Source of the DNA: Leucobacter viscericola
GTDB taxonomy: Bacteria > Actinomycetota > Actinomycetes > Actinomycetales > Microbacteriaceae
Length of the DNA: 64,000 bases
Direction: 5' to 3'
Assembly (NCBI RefSeq): GCF_011299575.1
Contig: NZ_CP049863.1
Span: forward strand, 3,348,001 to 3,412,000
Made by a program: the position numbers and the translations under genes. Below, piece by piece: positions 16,780 to 24,453 of the stretch. The notes beneath the pieces were generated by a model. It was not told the DNA's origin. It did no database searches and saw only the letters and a program-made list of their open reading frames with translations. How positions within the stretch are numbered: the first letter of the stretch is position 1; each line of letters starts with the position of its first letter.

Positions 16780-18276
16780 ATGCTGCAAACCATTGACCCG
16801 CACGTAAACCTCCAGCCTTCCAACGATGAAAGGGCTCACATGCCAGACCTCAGTTCGGGCGGGCGCTTCGGCGCCGCGCTCCGCGAGATTCTCGCCGACA
16901 CAACGGCTTTCTCGCGCCACCAAGAGGCGAACATGCGCCCCGAAACGGTCGAGGCGCTTGGCGCCAAGATCGTCGACAGCGGTGTGAAATACATCTACTA
17001 CATGCTGCCGACGCTCGGCAGCCGCACCGTCGCGAAGGTCGTGCCGGCTGAGCTCTACAAGCGCATGCTCAAGAAGGGGATCGCGTTCCACCGCACCGCA
17101 CTCACCGACCTGCAGACGAGCCGCGAGGGTGAACTGATCGGTGGTGGTGTCGACGCGCACGAGTTCTGGGGGCTTCCGGATCCGGAGACCTTCCAAGTGT
17201 TGCCCTGGGACACCGAGGTGGGCAGGATCTTCTGCACCGCCTACGATCCGCCGCACCTGGACGAGGGCGGCGGGCGTCTCATTCCGCTCGACACCCGCGC
17301 GCTCTTCAAAGCCGCGCACCGCGGATTCACCGAGCGCACCGGCCTCGAACTGCGCAGCGGGCTTGAACCAGAGATGACCTGGGTAGGCCCGGGCATCGAG
17401 GTGGTTTCCAAGGAGGATCAGAGCCCGGCCTACCAGGTCGAAAACCTCGAGAAGATGCGTCCCGTGTACAAGAAGGTCATTAGCTACGGCCAGGCCCTCG
17501 ACTTCACCATGATTCAGGGTGACTACGAAGACGACGGTCAGATTGAGCTGAACTGGGACTACGACCGCGCCGAGCTGACGGCCGAGCGCATGACAACCTA
17601 TCGTCAGATCTGCAAGCAGGTCGCGCGCGAGCTCGGTCTGCAGGCGAGCTTCATGGCGAAGCCCTATAACGGCAAAATGGGCAACGGGTGCCACCACAAC
17701 CTCAGCCTGTGGCGGGTGACCGGAGACGGTGAAGACGAAAACGTCATCGAAGACGGTCGAGTTGAACTGCACGCGACCGAAACGGCCCGCCACGCAATCG
17801 GTGGCATGCTGCTGCATACCCCCGGATCAATGCTCGTGATGGGGTCAACGGTCAACTCCTACAAGCGGTACTGGGACGCGGGCCAGTTCGCACCCTCCGG
17901 CGCCGACTGGGGCCTCGATACACGAGGTGTTGCGATCCGCATTTCGGCAAACGGCCGTATGGAGTACCGCCTGCCCGATGCGAGCGTCAACCCCTACCTC
18001 TCGCACCTGTACCTGCTCGCCGCGATCGAGCACGGGCTCGAAGCGCAGCTCGACCCGGGTGACCCGGGGGAGCCGAGCGCGGTTCTCGACGGGGTCGTGG
18101 TGCCGAACACCCTGGGCAGCGCGATCGAGGCATTCGAAGCGGACGAGTATCTGATGGGCGCGATCCCCGAAGAGCTCACGCGTATCTTCTTGCAACTGAA
18201 GCGAGATGAGTGGGCGCGCTACTGCGGCCAGATTTCACAGTGGGAGTTCGATCAGTACTGGGAGGCAATTCCGTGA
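16780..18276 (+). CDS. Glutamine-synthetase-like gamma-glutamylamide ligase (PuuA/IpuC type)
   Basis: About 498 residues. The GS ATP-binding signature is clear in AKPYNGKMGNGCHHNLSL, with the metal-binding glutamates in SGLEPEMTW and QIELNWDYDRAE, and the C-terminal MEYRLPDASVNPYLSHLYLLAA. The sequence deviates from house-keeping GlnA (no Tyr-adenylylation loop or GlnA-style N-terminus). It resembles GS-like enzymes that join glutamate to amines in putrescine (PuuA) or isopropylamine (IpuC) catabolism. The start is ATG 16780, with AAAGGAG inside the P450 3' end. A second possible start is ATG 16840. The downstream gene overlaps by 4 nt. Polyamine or alkylamine substrates are inferred. Confidence 0.88.
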   Translation: MLQTIDPHVNLQPSNDERAHMPDLSSGGRFGAALREILADTTAFSRHQEANMRPETVEALGAKIVDSGVKYIYYMLPTLGSRTVAKVVPAELYKRMLKKGIAFHRTALTDLQTSREGELIGGGVDAHEFWGLPDPETFQVLPWDTEVGRIFCTAYDPPHLDEGGGRLIPLDTRALFKAAHRGFTERTGLELRSGLEPEMTWVGPGIEVVSKEDQSPAYQVENLEKMRPVYKKVISYGQALDFTMIQGDYEDDGQIELNWDYDRAELTAERMTTYRQICKQVARELGLQASFMAKPYNGKMGNGCHHNLSLWRVTGDGEDENVIEDGRVELHATETARHAIGGMLLHTPGSMLVMGSTVNSYKRYWDAGQFAPSGADWGLDTRGVAIRISANGRMEYRLPDASVNPYLSHLYLLAAIEHGLEAQLDPGDPGEPSAVLDGVVVPNTLGSAIEAFEADEYLMGAIPEELTRIFLQLKRDEWARYCGQISQWEFDQYWEAIP

Positions 18277-19025
18277 GTAACAATATTGAGGATGGCAACA
18301 CCATCCGCAAGATTCGTCTTGCCTGCATCGATTCAGAGGCACTGCCGCTCTTCGCGAAGAGCCCCGATGGTGTGACCCGTGACGGTTACGAACCCGAGGC
18401 TGCGCGGCTCGTGTTAGACCGCATTGGCGCCGACATCGAGTGGGTCATGCTGCCGTGGGAAGAGATGATCCCGGCGGTGCGCCGCGGCGAAGCCGACGCC
18501 GTGTGGTGCGGTCAGGGCATGACAGCCGAGCGCGCCGCGCTCGTCGACTTCACACACCCCTACGCGGTGTTCAACGAGACGCTCATCGTGCGCGCCGACG
18601 ATCCTGCCCGCGCCGCCGAGCACCTCGACGGCTACAGGATCGGCGCCATCGCCAACTCCACCAATATGAAGCTCGCCGAGACCTTCCCCGGTGTTGAACT
18701 GGTCAGCTTCGGAGCCAGTGACGATGTGTTCGGCGACATGATCGAGGCAACTCGCTCGGGCGCCATTGACGGGTTTGTTGACGATGACGTGGTGATGATC
18801 CCGCTCGGCAAAGAGGACCCCGATTTTGTGGAGGCCTTCACTGTGCTCACCGGCAACCGCTGGGGGATCGGCGTCGCGCCCGGCAACGATGCGCTGCGCA
18901 GCGAGATCAACGTGGCGATCGAGGCGGTCATCGCAGACGGCTCGCTAAAGGCGGTGTGGGGCAAGTGGATGCCGCTGCTGCCGTTCCCGCTCGAGCCCGC
19001 GCTGCTCGCAGCGACCGAGGAATGA
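18273..19025 (+). CDS. Solute-binding protein family 3 fold without signal peptide
   Basis: A 250-residue protein with the bilobal SBP-3 pattern. It has RLACIDSEALPLFA and GYEPEAARLVLDRIGADIEWVMLPWEEMIPAVRRGEADAVWCGQGMT in lobe 1, and the cross-over region RIGAIANSTNMKLAETF followed by VDDDVVMIPLG in lobe 2. Unlike transport binding proteins it has no signal peptide or lipobox, and the in-frame sequence upstream offers none. It should therefore stay in the cytoplasm. The GTG start overlaps the GS stop (GTGA) and has GGAGG nearby. No ABC permease or ATPase is encoded near. It may sense or bind an amine or gamma-glutamyl intermediate. That is inference. Confidence 0.75.
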   Translation: MSNNIEDGNTIRKIRLACIDSEALPLFAKSPDGVTRDGYEPEAARLVLDRIGADIEWVMLPWEEMIPAVRRGEADAVWCGQGMTAERAALVDFTHPYAVFNETLIVRADDPARAAEHLDGYRIGAIANSTNMKLAETFPGVELVSFGASDDVFGDMIEATRSGAIDGFVDDDVVMIPLGKEDPDFVEAFTVLTGNRWGIGVAPGNDALRSEINVAIEAVIADGSLKAVWGKWMPLLPFPLEPALLAATEE

Positions 19026-19756
19026 GCCAGATGAGCGTTCCGCGCATTGGCGTGACCGGCATGTGGTCAAACCAGATTCACGGTCTGCGCTTTGACGGCA
19101 GCGCGGTGTCTTCCGCCGTGCTCCGTTCCGTCGTGCGCGCTGGTGGTGAGCCCCTCACGCTGTTTGCCGAGGGGCCGTCACCCGCTGCCGAGCGGCTGCG
19201 CGGTCTCGATGGGCTGCTGGTCCCTGGAGGATCCGATGTCGATCCACGTCGTTACGGAGAAGAGCCGGGGCCCGCGACCTCCGTTGCGGATTTTGCGGCT
19301 CAGGATCAGTTCGAGGCCGACATGATCGCCGCCGCGATGGAACGTGGAATCCCCGTGCTTGCAATCTGCCGTGGGTTCCAGCTGCTGAACGTCGAGCACG
19401 GCGGAAAACTCGTGCAGGATCTGCCCGCTGACAGTCCACACCGCAACAGCGTGCACGAGGTTGCGATCGAACCTGACTCGTTGCTCGCGTCAGTTGTGGG
19501 TTCAGTATCACTGCCTGTTTCTTCGTATCACCACCAGTCGATTTCGACGGTTGGAATGGGTCTCCGGGTCGCCGGTCTCGCACCGGACGGAGTTGTCGAG
19601 GCACTGGAACACGAAACGGCTGAGTTGATCGCGATACAGTGGCATCCTGAAGACACCGCCGCGGTTGAACCCGCGCAACACGCGATCTTTCGCTGGTTGG
19701 TTGATCGTGCGCGAGTGCTCGCGGAAAGAATGGAAACGAGGGAGATCGCAGTATGA
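19022..19756 (+). CDS. Peptidase C26 gamma-glutamyl hydrolase (PuuD-like), second copy
   Basis: A 244-residue class I amidotransferase-fold hydrolase. The nucleophile is in AICRGFQLLNVEHGGKLVQD, the oxyanion/loop region is LVPGGSDVDPRRYGE, and the histidine-glutamate pair is in IAIQWHPEDTA. Conserved SYHHQS is typical of PuuD-type enzymes, which hydrolyse gamma-glutamyl amides. The ATG overlaps the upstream TGA (ATGA), so it is translationally coupled in the P450-GS operon. An alternative ATG lies 9 nt downstream. It probably releases the oxidised amine from glutamate at the end of the pathway. Confidence 0.87.
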   Translation: MSQMSVPRIGVTGMWSNQIHGLRFDGSAVSSAVLRSVVRAGGEPLTLFAEGPSPAAERLRGLDGLLVPGGSDVDPRRYGEEPGPATSVADFAAQDQFEADMIAAAMERGIPVLAICRGFQLLNVEHGGKLVQDLPADSPHRNSVHEVAIEPDSLLASVVGSVSLPVSSYHHQSISTVGMGLRVAGLAPDGVVEALEHETAELIAIQWHPEDTAAVEPAQHAIFRWLVDRARVLAERMETREIAV

Positions 19757-20481
19757 GCGACGCACGCGTGCTTGTCGTAGTGCATCAGGCGGATGCAGGA
19801 CTCGGGCTTTTCATGTCGAGCCTGACTGAGAGCGGCGTTGAACTCGACCGAGTTGGGCCCACGAGCGATAAACCTGTACCAGACACACTCGACGGCTACG
19901 ACGGACTCATCGTGCTCGGCGGATCAATGGGGCCAACCGACGACGAGCAAGCGCCCTGGCTGCCCTCAACCCGCGCCCTGCTGGCGGCCGGTGTTGAGCA
20001 GCAGGTGCCGACCCTCGGTATTTGCCTCGGTGCGCAGCTCATGGCAACGGCACTGGGGGGCCACGTACGAACGAACCCCGAGGGGCCCGAGGTCGGGCTG
20101 CAGTCGGTCGCGTTCTCTCGCGAAGCCGCGGGAGATCCGCTGTTCGGCGAACTAAGTGACTCGACTGTGCCCGCGGTGCAGTGGCACTGGTTGGAGGCGG
20201 ATCAGCTGCCAGAGGGAGCGACACTGTTGGCGTCGAGCGCAGGCTGCCAGAATCAGGCGTTCCGTGTTGGTCCGCGCGCCTGGGGCGTGCAGTTTCACCC
20301 GGAGGCTCTGAGCCAGACCGCGAGTGATTGGGCTGCGGATGACCCTCAGGGGCTCGCGGAGCTCAACCTCGTGGCCGATGAAGTGGTGGAGAGGGTGCGC
20401 GCCGCTGATCCCGAACTGAACAAGACCTGGTCTGGGATGGCCTCGCGGTTTGCGGAAGTTGTTATCGGAGGCGCACGATGA
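19753..20481 (+). CDS. Class I glutamine amidotransferase-like protein (GMP-synthase GATase type)
   Basis: A 242-residue stand-alone GATase1 domain. The nucleophile cysteine is in LGICLGAQLMATALGG, the glycine loop is VLGGSMGPTDDEQAPWL, and the catalytic His-Glu is in WGVQFHPEALSQ. This is the branch of GMP-synthase-like amidotransferases that also includes gamma-glutamyl-peptide and amide hydrolases, rather than the PuuD branch of the preceding gene. The gene is coupled to its neighbours by ATGA overlaps at both ends. It may hydrolyse glutamine or another gamma-glutamyl compound in the pathway. No synthetase partner domain is present. Confidence 0.82.
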   Translation: MSDARVLVVVHQADAGLGLFMSSLTESGVELDRVGPTSDKPVPDTLDGYDGLIVLGGSMGPTDDEQAPWLPSTRALLAAGVEQQVPTLGICLGAQLMATALGGHVRTNPEGPEVGLQSVAFSREAAGDPLFGELSDSTVPAVQWHWLEADQLPEGATLLASSAGCQNQAFRVGPRAWGVQFHPEALSQTASDWAADDPQGLAELNLVADEVVERVRAADPELNKTWSGMASRFAEVVIGGAR

Positions 20482-21155
20482 CGTCGCCTGCGTCTGACAC
20501 GGCGACCGGTGTGGCGCTCGATGAGTTTGTGTACCAGTGGGTGCGGGACCGCATCATTGACGGCACAATGCCGCCCGGCAGCCGGATCCGCGAGCGCGAA
20601 CTTGCCGAGCAGCTGCAGGTGTCGCGTGTTCCCATTCGCGAGGCGTTTCCGCGCCTCGAGTCCGAGGGCTACATCAAGAGCAATCACCGACGGGGTGTGG
20701 TGGTGGCTCCGATGGAGCTTGAAGAGATCGTCGAACTGTTTGAGGTGCGGCGCTCGCTTGAGGTGCTCGCTGCGCGGCTCGCCGCGGAGTACTGCGCCGG
20801 CGGGGGCTCTGGCGAGGCGCTGATGGCGACACTCGAAGAGGCCGAGGCCGTGATCGCCCGCGGCGACGGAGATGAGATTGCCGAGGCGACGGCTGCGATC
20901 CACGACGGGATTGTGACACTCTCGAACAACAGCCTGCTGCAGACCCTGATGGTGCCTGTGCGGGCTCGCACGCAGCGGCTGTTTCACATCGTCACGGAGC
21001 GTGACGAGCGCCACCTGCACCACGAGCACCACGACCTGTGCACCGCCATTGTTGCCGGTGAGGTCGAGCGCGCTGCGGCGCTGGCGCTGGCGCACGTTGA
21101 GCACAGCCGCTACGAGACGATGCCGATTGTGAAGCGGAAGCTTGAGGCTGAATAG
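20478..21155 (+). CDS. GntR family regulator, FCD domain
   Basis: A 225-residue DNA-binding protein. The N-terminal winged helix has DGTMPPGSRIRERELAEQLQVSRVPIREAFPRLESEG, the canonical GntR signature. The C-terminal all-helical FCD domain shows the metal and effector-binding histidines in AAIHDGIVTLSNN, HHEHHDLCTAI and ALAHVEHSRYET. It is the last gene of the P450-GS operon, linked by an ATGA overlap. It probably responds to an amine or carboxylate intermediate and controls the operon and perhaps the divergent promoters at 10.7 and 15.4 kb. Its target sites cannot be proven from sequence. Confidence 0.9.
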   Translation: MTSPASDTATGVALDEFVYQWVRDRIIDGTMPPGSRIRERELAEQLQVSRVPIREAFPRLESEGYIKSNHRRGVVVAPMELEEIVELFEVRRSLEVLAARLAAEYCAGGGSGEALMATLEEAEAVIARGDGDEIAEATAAIHDGIVTLSNNSLLQTLMVPVRARTQRLFHIVTERDERHLHHEHHDLCTAIVAGEVERAAALALAHVEHSRYETMPIVKRKLEAE

Positions 21156-21162
21156 CGTAATT

Positions 21163-21282
21163 GTGTCATCCTGCGCGAGCGCAGCGAGTCGCAGGATCTA
21201 CCGCAAGACAGGCTGCCTTTAACTGAAGGTTCAGCTTTGACCGGGTAGATTCTGCGACTCGCAAGCTCACGCAGAATGACAC
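21163..21282. repeat. Long imperfect inverted repeat, REP-like, between convergent genes
   Basis: Two arms of about 40 nt (21163-21202 and 21243-21282) pair almost completely, with GTGTCAT at the outside and GATCTACC or its G-U variant at the inside. Each arm also has internal symmetry (CCTGC...GCAGG and TTCTGCG...CGCAGAA). The element separates the GntR gene from the DUF1116 gene, which face each other. It probably acts as a two-way terminator, and may be a mobile REP-type sequence present elsewhere in the genome. No second copy was seen in this window. Confidence 0.75.
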
Positions 21283-21287
21283 GGTGT

Positions 21288-22709
21288 CTAGGCGATCTTC
21301 TCGGAGAGCGCGACGAGCGCCTGTTGGAAGGCCTCGACGGGCGGGTGAACGATGCCCGCGCCGATCATGCCGATTCCCGGATCTTTGTGGGCGATAGCGG
21401 TGTTGATGAGCGGCAGGATGCCGGTCTCCATCACCTTGCGCACGTCGATGCCGCTGGGTACCCCCATGAAGTCGAGTGCCGGGATCGTGACGTTGGAGTT
21501 GTTGCCCGTCGTGATCTCGTTCATAGTGCGCGAGTAGTTCATCGCGTCGTCGACAGTGCCGCCAACGAGCGCGACGATTGCCGGAGCCGCGGCCATGGCG
21601 AAGCCGCCGATGCCGAAGGTCTCGGTGATCGCGGAGTCACCCATGTCGAGCCCCGAGTCTGCCGGGGTGTAGCCCGCGAACATGGGGCCAACGACCTGCT
21701 GCGCGGGGCCGGTGAACCACTGGTCGCCGGTGCCCGAGACGCGAATGCCGAAGTCGACACCGTTGCGGGCCATCGCCGTGACGACGGTCGAGTTTTCGAT
21801 GCCGTTTGCCGCGTCCATGGCGGCCTTCGCCGTCACCATCCAGGTGGGGCCAGAGAAGTAGTCGGACGAGGCGACAAAGTCGAACACCTCGCGCTTCTCC
21901 TTCGTCGAGAAGTCGGTCTCGACGATGTACGGCGTGAGCGCCTGAATCAGTAGCGTCGTGCCGGCGACGTTGCGGTTGTGTGCTTCGTCACCCATGTGCA
22001 GCGCCTGCGACAGCAGCAGGCGCAGGTCGATCCCGTCGGTGTTGAGCTCCATTGCCGCGGAGAGCATGGGGCCGAACACCTCGCGCATCCAGTTCAGACG
22101 GTCGATGACCGACTGATCGTTGGCGCCGAAGCGCAGAATCTTCGAGAGCTGCTCGGAGAGGTTCGTGAACGCCCTGTTGCCGTGCGTGCGGTTCGTGACC
22201 TGGTGCACCCACATGCTCGCGCTCGTGACACCGGCCATCGAACCGACCGACTGGTGTTCGTGGCAGGGGGAGAAGGTGATTTCGCCTGATCCGGCAAGTT
22301 CAGCGGCCTCGCTCAGATCTTTTGCGAGGCCCTCGAATACGAGCGCCCCGGTGACCGCACCCTGCATGGGGCCGCACATGCGCTCCCACTCAATCGGCGG
22401 GCCCGCGTGCAAGATCGTCTTCTTTGTCATGCCGGGCACCGTGTCGATGGCCTGGCCGAACCCCTCAAGGAAGGGCTGCGCCGACAGAATGCGATCGAGT
22501 GCTACCTGGTTGGCAGCGTCGATCTTCTCGGCGAGTTCGGGGCGTTCGAGGCGGGAGAGCGCCGAGATGACCTCGGGATCGCCGCCGCCGGGCGGGGTCC
22601 AGTCCATCAGAACGGGGTCGGCGCCCTGCGTGCGCAGGTCGTCGGCGAACATGTCCAGGCCGAGGTTGACTGGCTTGAGGGTGCTGGCGAACAGATCGTT
22701 GATGCTCAT
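21288..22709 (-). CDS. DUF1116 (YlbE/AllG) subunit of oxamate-carbamoyltransferase-type complex
   Basis: A 473-residue protein of the DUF1116 family. Recognisable stretches are ADPVLMDWTPPGGGD at the start, CGPMQGAVTGALVFEG, SPCHEHQSVGSMAGVTSASM in the middle and AGIVHPPVEAFQQAL at the end. In E. coli the related YlbE (AllG) works with FdrA (AllF) and YlbF (AllH) as oxamate transcarbamylase, which splits N-carbamoyl-oxamate (oxaluric acid type intermediates) to carbamoyl phosphate. The ATG has AAGGAG overlapping the FdrA stop, so the two genes form one operon. The function is inferred from the E. coli system. Confidence 0.85.
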   Translation of the reverse strand: MSINDLFASTLKPVNLGLDMFADDLRTQGADPVLMDWTPPGGGDPEVISALSRLERPELAEKIDAANQVALDRILSAQPFLEGFGQAIDTVPGMTKKTILHAGPPIEWERMCGPMQGAVTGALVFEGLAKDLSEAAELAGSGEITFSPCHEHQSVGSMAGVTSASMWVHQVTNRTHGNRAFTNLSEQLSKILRFGANDQSVIDRLNWMREVFGPMLSAAMELNTDGIDLRLLLSQALHMGDEAHNRNVAGTTLLIQALTPYIVETDFSTKEKREVFDFVASSDYFSGPTWMVTAKAAMDAANGIENSTVVTAMARNGVDFGIRVSGTGDQWFTGPAQQVVGPMFAGYTPADSGLDMGDSAITETFGIGGFAMAAAPAIVALVGGTVDDAMNYSRTMNEITTGNNSNVTIPALDFMGVPSGIDVRKVMETGILPLINTAIAHKDPGIGMIGAGIVHPPVEAFQQALVALSEKIA

Positions 22710-22719
22710 CTGATGCTCC

Positions 22720-24255
22720 TTAGGCGACGAATTCGCGGGCTAGCAGGCCCAGGTTGGTGGAGGAAGAAGAAATGGTGACGCCTGCGGCCTCAAGCAGTGC
22801 AACCTGCTCAGCGATGGCCGGGGTGTCGAGGTCGGTGCCGAGCACGTAGCCGAGAATTTCGAGGTGCTGACCGCGGGCTGCCGCGATGGCCTTCGCTTCG
22901 GTGATCGCATCGATAGTGACCCCAACGGGATCCTCGTGTGAACCGTAGCCGAGCACAAAGTCCATGGCGATGACACCCACGGAGGGATCCTTCGCCTCCT
23001 CAACGATGCGCTTCAAACGCAGGGACGGATCGATCATCGGGTGCGGGCGTCCGTTCGTGAAATCGTCGTCACCCATGTCGAGGAAGGTGTGCTCCCGCGA
23101 CGGATCGGTCGCGCCGAGAACGCGAGCCGGATCCTTCTGGATGTTCGAGTAGACGTTGTCGAACTTTTCGATTGCGGCAAACATGGCCTCGTCGCAGAGC
23201 GTTCCGCCGCAGAAGAGTCCGCGGATGAAGCGCTGCTCGGGGGCGAGCTTCGCGCGCACCTCCGCGATCAGGGGAAGGTTGAGCGGGTGCAGGTCGAGTG
23301 TGGACTCATCGATGCCGCTCGCAACAACCGCCGCGAGTGCTGCGGGTTTGGTGCCCTGCACGATGCGCACGTTGTCGTAACCCGATTCGGTGCGCGATGA
23401 GCCCAGGAAGGTAACGATGACAGGCTTCGACGCGGCGCCCGCAACGGCGAGCACCTTCTCGGCGACCTCCTCGGCGGGCGGCTTCGAAACGATCAAGATA
23501 ACTTTGGTTTCGGGATCGGCATCGAGTGCGCGGATGCCATCGATCATTGAGATGCCGCCGATCTCGGTCGAGAGATCCCGGCCACCCGTGCCGATCAGCT
23601 GCGAAATGCCGCCGCCGAAATCGTGGATGCGCGCCGAGACCTCTTGGCTGCCGGTGCCCGAGGCCCCGACAACACCGATGGAGCCGCGGCGCACGGCGTT
23701 TGCGAAGGCGAGCCCGGTGCCGTTGATGATTGCGGTGCCGCAGTCGGGTCCCATCACGAGCAAACCTTTTTCGTGAGCGAGCTGCTTCAGCTCGAGCTCG
23801 TCTTCGACCGACACATTGTCAGAGAAGATCATGACGTTTTTGTTGGCGTTCAGGGCCTTACGAGCCTCGCGAGCCGCGAATGCACCGTTCACTGAGATGA
23901 GTACCAAGTTTGAATCGGCAGCGGCTTCAAACGCGCTGTCGAGGGTGCGGTAGCGGGTCTCGGAGGCAGTTGCACCGCCGTCGTTTTTGCGGGCGATGAT
24001 GTCATCGACCGCGGTGATCGCGCTCTCAAGCAGCGCGTCTTCCGCGTCAACGATGATCATGAGGTCACTCGGCTTCGCCTCTTCGATCGCGGCATCCGTG
24101 ATGTCGAGGTTGGCCAGCACCTCCTTGTTCATCGGCGTCGCCATGGCAATAAATGCCTGCGAGACGCCATCGACGCCGTTTGCCTTTGTGCTCATGGACA
24201 TGAGCGAGACCGAATCAAGGTAGGTGTTCTTGCGAATACTGATGTGCCGGCTCAT
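22720..24255 (-). CDS. fdrA: FdrA (AllF) acyl-CoA-synthetase-like subunit
   Basis: A 511-residue protein related to succinyl-CoA synthetase alpha chains. MGPDCGTAIINGTGLAFANAV and the nucleotide-loop GVVGASGTGSQEVSARI are hallmarks, and IRGLFCGGTLCDEAM begins the second, CoA-ligase-like domain. Like FdrA of E. coli, it begins with a short domain (RKNTYLDSVSLMSMST) and is longer than SucD. It should act with the DUF1116 and DUF2877 proteins in carbamoyl transfer in purine-ureide breakdown. The ATG at 24255 is preceded by AAAGGA. The gene is divergent from the carbamate kinase gene, so the operon is split into two arms around a 198-bp control region. Confidence 0.9.
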   Translation of the reverse strand: MSRHISIRKNTYLDSVSLMSMSTKANGVDGVSQAFIAMATPMNKEVLANLDITDAAIEEAKPSDLMIIVDAEDALLESAITAVDDIIARKNDGGATASETRYRTLDSAFEAAADSNLVLISVNGAFAAREARKALNANKNVMIFSDNVSVEDELELKQLAHEKGLLVMGPDCGTAIINGTGLAFANAVRRGSIGVVGASGTGSQEVSARIHDFGGGISQLIGTGGRDLSTEIGGISMIDGIRALDADPETKVILIVSKPPAEEVAEKVLAVAGAASKPVIVTFLGSSRTESGYDNVRIVQGTKPAALAAVVASGIDESTLDLHPLNLPLIAEVRAKLAPEQRFIRGLFCGGTLCDEAMFAAIEKFDNVYSNIQKDPARVLGATDPSREHTFLDMGDDDFTNGRPHPMIDPSLRLKRIVEEAKDPSVGVIAMDFVLGYGSHEDPVGVTIDAITEAKAIAAARGQHLEILGYVLGTDLDTPAIAEQVALLEAAGVTISSSSTNLGLLAREFVA

Positions 24256-24302
24256 CGGATTCCTTTCCAGAGAGGATCGCAGGGGTGTGCGTCCTTATTG
24301 CT

Positions 24303-24379
24303 AATGGTATGCCAAAAATGGAACAAGCGACGTGTTTTGCGCAATTTGTGGCGATGTGCGCAATCTTTGGTATACAAAA
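24303..24379. promoter_or_regulatory. Two TGGTATAC-type near-palindromes in the divergent fdrA/arcC promoter
   Basis: TGGTATGCCAAA (24305-24316) and TTTGGTATACAAAA (24366-24379) are both one or two mismatches from a TTTGGTATACCAAA palindrome. Their centres are about 63 nt apart, roughly six helical turns, which fits cooperative binding. The motif resembles operators of FCD-type GntR regulators. The regulator is unknown, and the GntR gene at 20478 is a candidate. Confidence 0.55.
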
Positions 24380-24453
24380 ACCTGCTAGGCTGAGGGTGTT
24401 CCACGAATGTTGGAGTTTGGATCCCCACCCCGGGGTGCCTGAGGAGGAAGCCC

